Part shown: piece by piece, positions 15,114-22,609 of the stretch
How the letters are laid out: the number at the start of each line of letters is the position of its first letter
How positions within the stretch are numbered: the stretch's first letter is position 1
IMG/VR virus record: IMGVR_UViG_3300048125_000013
Span: 1 to 22,643 of that record
Strand: one strand, 5' to 3'
Source: a virus
Length of the DNA: 22,643 nt
Notes under the pieces: generated by a model
What the model saw: only the letters and a program-made list of their open reading frames with translations
The model's database searches: none
Told to the model about the DNA's origin: nothing
Position numbers and translations under genes: made by a program

Positions 15114-16421
15114 ATGGCACTTACAAAAGCTTCATTAATTGATTTAAACGGACAAGAGCTTATCTTAGATGCCGATGCAGATACTAGTATTACGGCTGAT
15201 ACTGATGACCAGATAGACATAAAAGTTGGTGGTACTGATACAGTCGTGATTACAGGAGGAGCAATAGCTCTTAAAGGAGCTACTCCAACTCTAACAATAG
15301 GTGACGCAGGTGCAGAAGATACTAAGATAGTTTTTGACGGTAATGCACAAGATTACTACATAGGTCTTGATGATTCTGCTGATGATTTAATAATTGGTAA
15401 AGGTTCTACAGTTGGTACAACAGCAGCTTTAGTTATTGATGAAGATTTAAATGTTGGAATTGCAAACACAAGCCCAGTAAGCAAATTAGATGTTACACAC
15501 ACAATAACAGCTAATAATGGTGATTCAATAGCAAGCTTTGGAACTAGTGGTTCAGGCGGTTGGGCAAACTCAGCTCACCAAGTAATTATTGGTGGTCCAA
15601 GTCTTTCAACTTATACAGGGCTTATTATTTTTTCAGATTCTACTTCTGGAAATGGTCAAATATCTTTTGCAGATGGTAAGGGAGCTAGTGATTCTTGGAG
15701 AGGTTCTGTTTCTTATAACCATGCTAATGATTATTTAGCTTTTGCTACAGATGCGGCAGAAAGGATGCGTATTCTTTCTGATGGCAAGGTTGGTATCGGA
15801 AAAACTGACCCTAACTATCCTTTAGTTGTAGCAGGTACTAATCCAAAAATACAAATATACGATAGCGATGGTAACGGACAAACAAACTTATATTTTGGAG
15901 ACTCAGGTAGTAACTTAGCAGGATTTGTAATTTATCAACATAGCGATAATAAAATGAGGTTTGGTACAAACGCAACGGATGCATGGGAAATAAACTCAGA
16001 CGGATATTTTCTTCCTGACGGAAATAATAGTAAAAATATAGGTAGCACTTCGGAAAGAGTATCGGTTTTATTCACATCAAATGCAGTAAGTGTATCGGAC
16101 CGAACCTTAAAAACAAATATACAAGATTGTGATTTAGGTCTTGATTTTATAAATACTTTACAACCTAAATCTTATAAAAATTTACTAGATACAGACACAC
16201 CTTTGCCCACAGACCATATAGATTACAATAAGAAACACTATGGCTTAATTGCACAAGATTTAAAAGACGGTTCACTAAGTGATTCAGTTTGTGGCACTAA
16301 AGACGGTGAATACAGTCTTGCTTATAATGATTTGATTGCTCCAATCATAAAAGCATTACAAGAGGCAGATGACAAAATAGAAGCTCTTACTGCCCGAATA
16401 ACAACTTTAGAAGGAGAATAA
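15114..16421 (+). CDS. Second tail fibre / tailspike-like protein with S74 chaperone domain
   Basis: 435 residues. The N-terminal part (LIDLNGQELILDADADTSIT, then DDQIDIKVGGTDTVVIT) is a beta-rich module I recall from marine phage fibres. Two VGI..(S/T)(S/D)P modules lie at 113-121 and 225-233, the second preceded by AAERMRILSDGK (214-225), both shared with the large fibre. The end from about 326 is a Peptidase_S74 chaperone: Ser328-Asp329 and Lys333 (VSDRTLKTN), HYGLIAQDL and a terminal coiled coil (ALQEADDKIEALTARITTLE). After self-cleavage the mature protein would have about 327 residues. It begins one base after the large fibre stop. It may form a second, shorter fibre or a tip subunit; which one cannot be read from sequence. 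Confidence 0.9.
   Translation: MALTKASLIDLNGQELILDADADTSITADTDDQIDIKVGGTDTVVITGGAIALKGATPTLTIGDAGAEDTKIVFDGNAQDYYIGLDDSADDLIIGKGSTVGTTAALVIDEDLNVGIANTSPVSKLDVTHTITANNGDSIASFGTSGSGGWANSAHQVIIGGPSLSTYTGLIIFSDSTSGNGQISFADGKGASDSWRGSVSYNHANDYLAFATDAAERMRILSDGKVGIGKTDPNYPLVVAGTNPKIQIYDSDGNGQTNLYFGDSGSNLAGFVIYQHSDNKMRFGTNATDAWEINSDGYFLPDGNNSKNIGSTSERVSVLFTSNAVSVSDRTLKTNIQDCDLGLDFINTLQPKSYKNLLDTDTPLPTDHIDYNKKHYGLIAQDLKDGSLSDSVCGTKDGEYSLAYNDLIAPIIKALQEADDKIEALTARITTLEGE
16411..16416 (+). promoter_or_regulatory. Ribosome binding site inside the last codons of the second fibre
   Basis: AAGGAG spans the last Glu-Gly-Glu codons of the 435-residue fibre and sits six bases before ATG 16423. Together with 15101-15107 it shows that the Gly/Glu C-terminal end of both S74 domains also encodes the next gene's ribosome binding site. 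Confidence 0.8.
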
Positions 16422-16422
16422 A

Positions 16423-16776
16423 ATGGCAATATCATACACATGGGATGTAAGTACAGTTGACACTTACCCTACAAAAGATTCTAAGTCCGATGTAGTGCAT
16501 AATGTTCACTGGCGATTAAAAGCGACTGATGACACTAACAAAGAAACTATTGATGGAGTAGAAGTCAATATCACATCGGAAGTTTACGGTAGTCAATCAG
16601 TAGACACTTCAGACTTATCAAGCTTCAAAGCCTTTGCAGACTTAGCAGCAAGCGATGTGCAAGGTTGGGTTGAAGCAGCTTTAGGAGCTGATGAAGTTAC
16701 TGCAATGAAAGCTAGTCTTGATGCTAACATAGCTGCAAAGATTACACCTACATCTGTCACTAAAACTATAGGATAA
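16423..16776 (+). CDS. Small fibre-neighbour protein (DUF7936-like)
   Basis: 117 residues beginning MAISYTWDVSTVDTYPT. The first part reads as a beta sandwich (VVHNVHWRLKATDD, IDGVEVNITSEVYGSQS). The second is a helix with WVEAALGADEVTAMKASLD, and the end is a short Thr-rich tail. I recall a small protein family of this pattern (TYTW..., VHWRL, ..A.VIGWV...LG) next to tail-fibre genes in many phages, with no known function. It follows the fibre stop by one base and is likely translationally coupled. A fibre cap or assembly factor is possible. Confidence 0.75.
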   Translation: MAISYTWDVSTVDTYPTKDSKSDVVHNVHWRLKATDDTNKETIDGVEVNITSEVYGSQSVDTSDLSSFKAFADLAASDVQGWVEAALGADEVTAMKASLDANIAAKITPTSVTKTIG

Positions 16777-16780
16777 GTAA

Positions 16781-17023
16781 ATGGAGTTTACTCCTGATAT
16801 ATTTTGGAATATAATAATCACTCTAGTATTAGCTCCAATATTATATAGTATTAGACAGAACACAACTGAAGCTAAACGTTTAGACATCCTATTAAATAAA
16901 ACTCGTGAGGAACTTGCGAGAGACTATGTTACTAAAAATGAACTAAGAGATGACATGGAAAATCTTATGATTAGACTCGAAAAACTTGATGAGAAGATAG
17001 ATAAACTATTTGAACTAAGGTAA
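16781..17023 (+). CDS. Small membrane protein with one N-terminal helix and a coiled-coil tail
   Basis: 80 residues. Residues about 8-24 (FWNIIITLVLAPILYSI) form one transmembrane helix. The rest is charged and helical, with heptad-like leucines (LDILLNKTREEL, then LMIRLEKLDEKIDKLF). AGGATAAG precedes the start. The topology fits a small holin or inner-membrane spanin, and similar proteins sit after fibre genes in T7-like phages. No partner endolysin or outer-membrane spanin is visible in the window, so a lysis role is only inferred. A virion or ejection role for a small membrane-anchored coiled coil cannot be excluded. Confidence 0.75.
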   Translation: MEFTPDIFWNIIITLVLAPILYSIRQNTTEAKRLDILLNKTREELARDYVTKNELRDDMENLMIRLEKLDEKIDKLFELR

Positions 17024-17027
17024 TACA

Positions 17028-19088
17028 ATGGCAAAGAAAAAGAAGACTAGAAAAAAAGCTAGAACTGCAAATCGTTTGGATTATACCAAAGGCGGTAGAG
17101 TAGGTTATCGACCCGGAGGTAGAGTTCCCGGAGAACCAACTGAAGAAGAGATACAAAGAAATATAGAGGAACGTGAAGAAGGAGGCACTAGTTCTTCTTT
17201 TTTAAATCAAGTTGCCGATACTGTTCAAGACTCTGTAACATCTCAAGACTCTGAAACACCTACACCAACAGTTCAAACTTCTGCAGATGTAGAGACTCGT
17301 AGACAAGAACTAGCTGAACAAGCTATGCAACCAGTTGAATCTTTTAAACCTCAAACTATAGGAGAAGTTGTTGGTCAAGAGGCTATGGAAGCTGCAGTCC
17401 TAAAAGGTGAAGGAACTCAAATAGCTGAAGAAGATGTTACAAAAGTTTCTGGTACTCTTATAGATACTCCAGAAAAACAAGCAGTAAGTTTAATAGATGA
17501 AGCTCCACAAATAGCTGCACCAGAACAGATTCAAGCTCCAACTGTAGAAGCTGTTCAAGCTGGAGTAGCTGAGGTAGATGCTGCTACTGGTGAAGTCAGA
17601 CCAGAGGCTTTGGTTGAAAAAACAGATGTTACTAGAGTTGAGCCTATTGAAGGTGCTGAAGTTGAAATTAAAGAAGGAGCTATAGCTGAAAGATTAGAAG
17701 CTCAAATGAGTCCTGAAGCTATTGCAGAAGCTGCAGAAGTAAGTGGACTAGATGTTAGAAGAGTTACTAGAGCTAAAGAAGAATTAAGAAATGCAGGTAT
17801 AGATGATTTAACTATTTCTCAGTTAGGTAATGACCCTAAAGCTCTTGAAGAAGCTTTAATGGAACTAACTGATGAAGAAAGAGGTTTAGTAGCTGGATTA
17901 CCTGAAGAAGCCTTAGTTAGTAATCAAATGGATACTTTACTAAAAGGTATTGAAGAGGGTGAGATTCCTGCATGGGCTAGACCTGCTGTAGCTGCTGTAG
18001 AAGCAACATTAGCTGCTAGAGGATTGAGTGCTTCTAGTGTTGGTAGAGATGCTTTACTTAATACTATTATTCAATCTGCAATACCTATAGCTCAAAGTAA
18101 TGCTACTGCTATTCAAAGGTCTATACAACAAGAAAGAGGCATAGAAGCTCAAGTAGCTATAGAAGATGCTAAATTTAGACAACAAACTGCCTTAACTAAT
18201 GCTAATAATGTATTTAGATTAGACTTAGCTCAGTTTAGTGCAGACCAGCAAACTAATTTAACAAACAGTAGATTTTTACAAACTGTAAGTATTACTGAAA
18301 CAAATAACGAACAACAAGCTACATTACAAAATGCTGCTTTATTATCTCAAGCTAACTTAGCAGAGGCTAATTTAGACCAACAAAGATTAATTAAGAATGC
18401 TCAAGCTTTTATGCAAATGGATTTAGCTAATCTTAATAATGAACAACAAGCAAGTATTATAAAAGCACAAAATGAACAACAAGCATTGTTAAGTAATCAA
18501 GCTGCTGAAAATGCAACTAGACAAATTAATGCTAGAAATGAACTACAAGTACAAGAATTTATGGCTAGTTTAGCTGTCGATATAGATAAAGTTAATGCTG
18601 TAAACATGTTAGCTATGAAAGAGTTTAATGCTAATGCTCTAAACGTAGCTGCATCTAGAGATGCTGATAGAGAATTAGAGGTTGCTAAATACAATGCAAT
18701 GACTCGTAATCAGATAGAACAATTTAATGCTGCAGTAGATAATAATAGATTAGAGTTTAATAAAAAGAATAGTTTACTTATAGAACAATCTAATGTTGAG
18801 TGGCAAAGACAAATTAATACTGCTGAGACTGCTGCTACTAATGCCTCAGTTGAAATGGAAGCTAAGATGAACTTTGATTTAACTGCTCAAGCACAAGCTA
18901 GTTACTGGCAAGATATGAGAGACCAAGCTAGTTTTGTATTTGACAAACAATTAGCTGACCAAAGTATAGCTGCTAAATTAACTTCAGAGTTCTTAGCAGG
19001 ACAATACAATGATAAAGAGGCTATGAATAAAGCACACGAGATTATGAAAAATATGATAAATAAATTAACAGAAATAGAGGTTACATAA
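17028..19088 (+). CDS. Large helical virion protein with 11/22-residue repeat array, probable ejection protein
   Basis: 686 residues. The start is very basic and Gly-rich (KKKKTRKKARTANR, then KGGRVGYRPGGRV), suited to DNA contact. Residues about 40-240 are acidic, Pro/Val/Ala-rich and probably extended. A compact segment at about 311-345 (IPAWARPAVAAVEATLAARG) recalls a motif seen in many marine phage internal proteins. From about 385 to 598 the chain is one long helix with 11- and 22-residue periodicity: QQ pairs at 385, 407, 429, 451, 473 and 484, then F/Y/V positions at 511, 522, 533, 555, 566 and 577. Its location after the fibres and before a membrane-active protein suggests a core or ejection role. 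No transglycosylase motif was seen. Confidence 0.8.
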   Translation: MAKKKKTRKKARTANRLDYTKGGRVGYRPGGRVPGEPTEEEIQRNIEEREEGGTSSSFLNQVADTVQDSVTSQDSETPTPTVQTSADVETRRQELAEQAMQPVESFKPQTIGEVVGQEAMEAAVLKGEGTQIAEEDVTKVSGTLIDTPEKQAVSLIDEAPQIAAPEQIQAPTVEAVQAGVAEVDAATGEVRPEALVEKTDVTRVEPIEGAEVEIKEGAIAERLEAQMSPEAIAEAAEVSGLDVRRVTRAKEELRNAGIDDLTISQLGNDPKALEEALMELTDEERGLVAGLPEEALVSNQMDTLLKGIEEGEIPAWARPAVAAVEATLAARGLSASSVGRDALLNTIIQSAIPIAQSNATAIQRSIQQERGIEAQVAIEDAKFRQQTALTNANNVFRLDLAQFSADQQTNLTNSRFLQTVSITETNNEQQATLQNAALLSQANLAEANLDQQRLIKNAQAFMQMDLANLNNEQQASIIKAQNEQQALLSNQAAENATRQINARNELQVQEFMASLAVDIDKVNAVNMLAMKEFNANALNVAASRDADRELEVAKYNAMTRNQIEQFNAAVDNNRLEFNKKNSLLIEQSNVEWQRQINTAETAATNASVEMEAKMNFDLTAQAQASYWQDMRDQASFVFDKQLADQSIAAKLTSEFLAGQYNDKEAMNKAHEIMKNMINKLTEIEVT
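18180..18821 (+). repeat. Protein-level 11/22-residue helical repeat array
   Basis: Four consecutive 22-residue units begin with Gln-Gln at residues 385, 407, 429 and 451, and half-unit spacing (11) follows at 473 to 484. A second stretch has 11-residue units with an aromatic or Val followed by Asn at 522 (VNAVN), 533 (FNANA), 555 (YNAMT), 566 (FNAAV) and 577 (FNKKN). Units differ at the DNA level, so this is a protein-structural repeat rather than a recent DNA duplication. Confidence 0.8.
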
Positions 19089-20023
19089 TGTTTTCTAGTT
19101 TATTTAAAGGAGTAGGTAAAGCTGTAAAAGGTGTTGTAAAAGGTGTTAAAAAAGTTGTTAAGAAAACAGCAGACTTCACCAAGAAAGCTTTGAAGAATAA
19201 ATATGTAAGAGCAGGTCTTTTGATAACTGCTGCGGTAATGTTACCGGGAGCCATAGCAGCAATAGGTCCCGCATCAGGAGCTTTAGCTATGGGTACTTTA
19301 GGAAGTGGTGCATTAGTTGGTGGAATAATAGGTGCAGGAACTGGAGTTTTAGCAGGTAAAAAACCTAAAGAATGGTTAGCCTCTGGAGCCATAGGTGCTG
19401 CTACAGGTGCTGCTTTTGCTAAGATTAGCCAATCAGTAAAAGGTATTTCTAATCTTGAGGCAATGGAAAGGGGGCAAGTTGCTAGAGTAAAAACTTTAAC
19501 TACAGCAATAGAGGAAGGTAAAAAGATTCCGGGAATACAAGATTTAAACGAAGCTTTACAAAATCAACAAGATGTTGCTGCTTCTTTTACAGAAAATGTT
19601 AAAGTTGCTGATGTTATAAAAGAACAAGCAAAAAATTCATTATCTAATGTAACTTCAGGTTCTGAAAATACTGACAATCCTTTTGATTGGAAAGAAGCTG
19701 CTACACAAGCAGGTATTACTGCTGGAGTACAAACAGGAGTTGGGGTTGTCCAACAACAAATAGCTGATGCTACTACTGATGAACCTGTTACTTTTGGAAG
19801 CAGAGGAGTAAATAATATGTTTGATAGTTACCGTAGAGGAGTTGCTCAACTTACCGGTAACTACTTAGCTTCTGGAATGTCTTCTGGAAGTAACACTGCT
19901 CAGATTTATGGAGACTTAGTAAACAGTTTAGCTTATGGAAACGGAACAGCAGACTACGGACAAATGGCAGGAGTAAGTTTACTTAATGGTGTTGAAGTTC
20001 CGGGTCTACAATATACGGTGTAA
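19088..20023 (+). CDS. Probable membrane-active internal (ejection) protein
   Basis: 311 residues, with start ATG 19088 overlapping the previous stop by one base. Residues 1-38 form a cationic amphipathic helix with repeated KGV/KKV steps (KGVGKAVKGVVKGVKKVVKK). Residues about 41-111 are hydrophobic and very Gly/Ala-rich (LLITAAVMLPGAIAAIG, LVGGIIGAGTGVLAG), long enough for two membrane-inserting helices, interrupted by KKPKEW. The middle is helical and polar; the end is Gly/Ser-rich without a clear fold. Cationic helix plus Gly-zipper-like segment is typical of proteins that insert into membranes. With its place in the internal-protein cluster, it is a good candidate for part of the DNA-ejection channel. 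A small holin-like toxin effect is an alternative reading. Confidence 0.75.
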   Translation: MFSSLFKGVGKAVKGVVKGVKKVVKKTADFTKKALKNKYVRAGLLITAAVMLPGAIAAIGPASGALAMGTLGSGALVGGIIGAGTGVLAGKKPKEWLASGAIGAATGAAFAKISQSVKGISNLEAMERGQVARVKTLTTAIEEGKKIPGIQDLNEALQNQQDVAASFTENVKVADVIKEQAKNSLSNVTSGSENTDNPFDWKEAATQAGITAGVQTGVGVVQQQIADATTDEPVTFGSRGVNNMFDSYRRGVAQLTGNYLASGMSSGSNTAQIYGDLVNSLAYGNGTADYGQMAGVSLLNGVEVPGLQYTV

Positions 20024-20026
20024 TAA

Positions 20027-20788
20027 ATGTCAAAGAGAATAAAGCCTATAGTAAGTTCATCTCCTAGTGGTGCTGCACTACAATTAGTAGATGAATTAGA
20101 AAATAAAAATATAACGCTTGAAGAATTTTTAGGAGATTCTTTAGGTAAAACTTTAGATGAGGAGCCAGTTCCTTTAGTTAATGAAGCTGACCCTATTAAT
20201 GAAGCTGATAACTACGATGCTATAGCTAAACATCTAACAGAAACTCAAAAGATTCCGGGAGCTTCTTTAGTAAGAAGTCCTGATAAACCTAGACCTTTTG
20301 AAAGACCTCCTAAATATGTAAACCCTAACGATGCTAAGGATGCTTTGTTTGCAACTATGTCAGAACCAGAGGTAGCTAAGTCTATTGTTGACTTATTAGG
20401 CATGGGAGTACCTGCAGTAGAGATTGGTAGTTTAATGACTTTCAAAGGCTTTTTAGATGGTGCTTATAATCCTAATGTTGCTTTACTTATAGCAGAACCT
20501 GCAACATTTTTTGTGATGGCTTTAGGAAACAAAGCAAACATAGAATATAAAATAGAACAAGATGACTCTGATTTAGAAGAGGGTGATAATTTAGACAAAA
20601 TGTTCTTTGATGAAGTAAATAGAAATGGTGGTATAGAAAAACTTCAAAGTATGATAGCTAAAAAAGAAGTTAGTGAAAAACCAATACCACAAGAAATCTT
20701 AAAAGAGGTTGAAGAAAGAGTAGAGCCTTCTAGTTTGTTAGCTAGGCAAGAACAACCAAACCCTGATAGTTTATTAAGTAGAGGATAA
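20027..20788 (+). CDS. Conserved marine-phage virion-associated protein, function unknown
   Basis: 253 residues. The core at about 76-174 has the pattern IPGASLVRSPDKPRPFERPP, then a helical region with GVPAVEIGSLMTFKGFLDG and AEPATFFVMALGNKANIEY. By recollection, a protein with this core occurs in cyanophages and pelagiphages of quite different morphotypes, among virion genes. The N-terminal 75 residues and residues 175-225 are acidic and probably flexible. The C-terminus carries two short SLL.R motifs (SSLLAR, DSLLSRG). There is no catalytic motif. The neighbours suggest an internal or tail-associated structural role. The starting ATG has no strong Shine-Dalgarno (TAATAA before it). Confidence 0.78.
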   Translation: MSKRIKPIVSSSPSGAALQLVDELENKNITLEEFLGDSLGKTLDEEPVPLVNEADPINEADNYDAIAKHLTETQKIPGASLVRSPDKPRPFERPPKYVNPNDAKDALFATMSEPEVAKSIVDLLGMGVPAVEIGSLMTFKGFLDGAYNPNVALLIAEPATFFVMALGNKANIEYKIEQDDSDLEEGDNLDKMFFDEVNRNGGIEKLQSMIAKKEVSEKPIPQEILKEVEERVEPSSLLARQEQPNPDSLLSRG

Positions 20789-20789
20789 T

Positions 20790-22607
20790 ATGGCAAAGAA
20801 AATTGATTTAGGTTCAAGCCTTCTTGATTATAAAGGAAGTGTTTTTGGTAGTGATTTAAAACAACAAGACAGAAATAAATTTGTTGGTTTTGCAAATCAG
20901 TTTTTAGATAAATTTATGAGTGACTTTTTAATAAATATTCCTGCTACTCAAAAGAAAGAGTACATAACAACTAATCTTAATAATGAAACATTTAACAATA
21001 AAATGTATGAGGCTAATCAGGAACAAAAATTAAGAAATGTAACTCAAAGACAAAAAGAAATAGACCTTATTAATTCTTCTGAAAATAGAACAGAAGGTGT
21101 TGAAAAAATAGTATTAAATAATTTTTACAATACTGATGTAGGGCAAAAGTTTAAAGATTTAGGAGGCATTGAAGCTTTCGAAAAAAATCCAGTAGCTAAA
21201 AATAAAACTATTGTAGAAGCTTATCAAAACTTTGTTAACTCTGAAGTTGAAAGATTAACTCCTTTTTATGACAAGCTTATTGATGAAAATGTTATATCTG
21301 ATATTCCTATTAGCGTAGCTAGATTAAGTAATGATAGAAGAAATGCTGTTTTTGCTTCTGTATATGACAAAGCAGATTTATCTTTTGGATTAGAAGGTTT
21401 AATTAATTCATCTACAAGAACTAATGCAGGTACTGTAGGTAAATACGAATATTTAGTAGACAAAGCTGAAGAAGAGTTTAATAAATATATTAACAGTGTT
21501 AATGAAGTAACAAACTTTGAAACTCTTAAAAACATTGACGAGTTTAAAGAATCTTTATTAGATACTCCATATGTCCCTAATATAATTAGATATAATCCTT
21601 TTAAAACAGGAATAGTTAAACGAGAAGCTAATAATAAACTTAGTGATGCTCAAGAGGCTGTTTTTACTGTTACACCAAACTTACAATTAATTAAATTATC
21701 AAAAGATGACAAAAATGTTTCTCCAAGTTTGTTAAGTCAGTCTGAATTACAAACACTAAGAGATGACGGTAAGTTTGAAACAGAACTCTTTAACGTAATA
21801 GAAGGTTATAATGTTGGTTATTTTTCAGGAAAAATTAAACCCACAGGAGAGTTTCGTGAAAAATATTATGCTGAAATACCCGGACTTGAACAACGTAGTA
21901 TAGATGAGCCACAAAAAAGAGGTGAAGGCTATGTTGTTAGAAAGAAAATATCAGACAATCAAGGTAATGTTAGTTTTCAAGGAGAAAACATATCTATAGA
22001 AAGTGCTTTTGCAAATGATTTACCTATCATAGCAGAGTTTTATAGGCAAAGAGATATAAACCCTACAACTAATAGAGCTCGTAATGAAGGGGTACTTTTT
22101 TTCTATGAAAAGATTGCTGCTGACCATTTAATTAAATCAGGAAACATTTATATTAAAGATAATCTTTTATACTATGACAGACCTATGGATGCTTTAGATT
22201 TATCAAATGTAAAAGACTTTTCATCAGGTGTTAATGAGTCAGATTATATTAAGTCTTCTATAGGTAAAGCTAAAAATAAAAGCAATGATGTTTTATCTAG
22301 TAATGAGTTTTTAAACTCTAGTATTGGATTTAAGATTAATAGTTTAAAACAACAAGTTGGCACTGAAGATAAAATTACAGAACTAGATACGCTAGAAACT
22401 CCACAAGAAATAAGTAGAGAGTTTTTAATTAATTTATCTATGCCTCCACAAGAACTAAAAAATAAAATAGTTACTTACGGTAACATGGATTACATGGCTG
22501 GTGACCTTAGTGATGACGATAGAGACATGTTGTATGATTCTTATATAAATCAATTTAATCAAGGTCGTGATGATATGTTCTTAAAAACTATTATGTTTAG
22601 AAGATAA
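20790..22607 (+). CDS. Large hydrophilic protein of unknown function in the ejection-protein cluster
   Basis: 605 residues, Asn/Lys/Asp/Glu-rich, with GAGGA before ATG 20790 one base after the previous stop. The first 90 residues are helical (RNKFVGFANQFLDKFMSDF). The rest mixes helical and beta segments, for example EAVFTVTPNLQLIKLSKDD, KYYAEIPGLEQRSIDEPQ and EGVLFFYEKIAADHLIK. I recognise no enzyme motif, signal peptide or membrane segment. Size, position between internal proteins and lack of a known domain fit a virion core or ejection protein. This is the least familiar large gene of the window. Confidence 0.75.
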   Translation: MAKKIDLGSSLLDYKGSVFGSDLKQQDRNKFVGFANQFLDKFMSDFLINIPATQKKEYITTNLNNETFNNKMYEANQEQKLRNVTQRQKEIDLINSSENRTEGVEKIVLNNFYNTDVGQKFKDLGGIEAFEKNPVAKNKTIVEAYQNFVNSEVERLTPFYDKLIDENVISDIPISVARLSNDRRNAVFASVYDKADLSFGLEGLINSSTRTNAGTVGKYEYLVDKAEEEFNKYINSVNEVTNFETLKNIDEFKESLLDTPYVPNIIRYNPFKTGIVKREANNKLSDAQEAVFTVTPNLQLIKLSKDDKNVSPSLLSQSELQTLRDDGKFETELFNVIEGYNVGYFSGKIKPTGEFREKYYAEIPGLEQRSIDEPQKRGEGYVVRKKISDNQGNVSFQGENISIESAFANDLPIIAEFYRQRDINPTTNRARNEGVLFFYEKIAADHLIKSGNIYIKDNLLYYDRPMDALDLSNVKDFSSGVNESDYIKSSIGKAKNKSNDVLSSNEFLNSSIGFKINSLKQQVGTEDKITELDTLETPQEISREFLINLSMPPQELKNKIVTYGNMDYMAGDLSDDDRDMLYDSYINQFNQGRDDMFLKTIMFRR

Positions 22608-22609
22608 AT

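Noticed and set aside
17028-22607. Peptidoglycan-cutting (transglycosylase or lysozyme) domain in the ejection-type proteins
   Set aside because: I looked for the usual catalytic Glu contexts and lysozyme-like motifs and found none; it may lie beyond the window.
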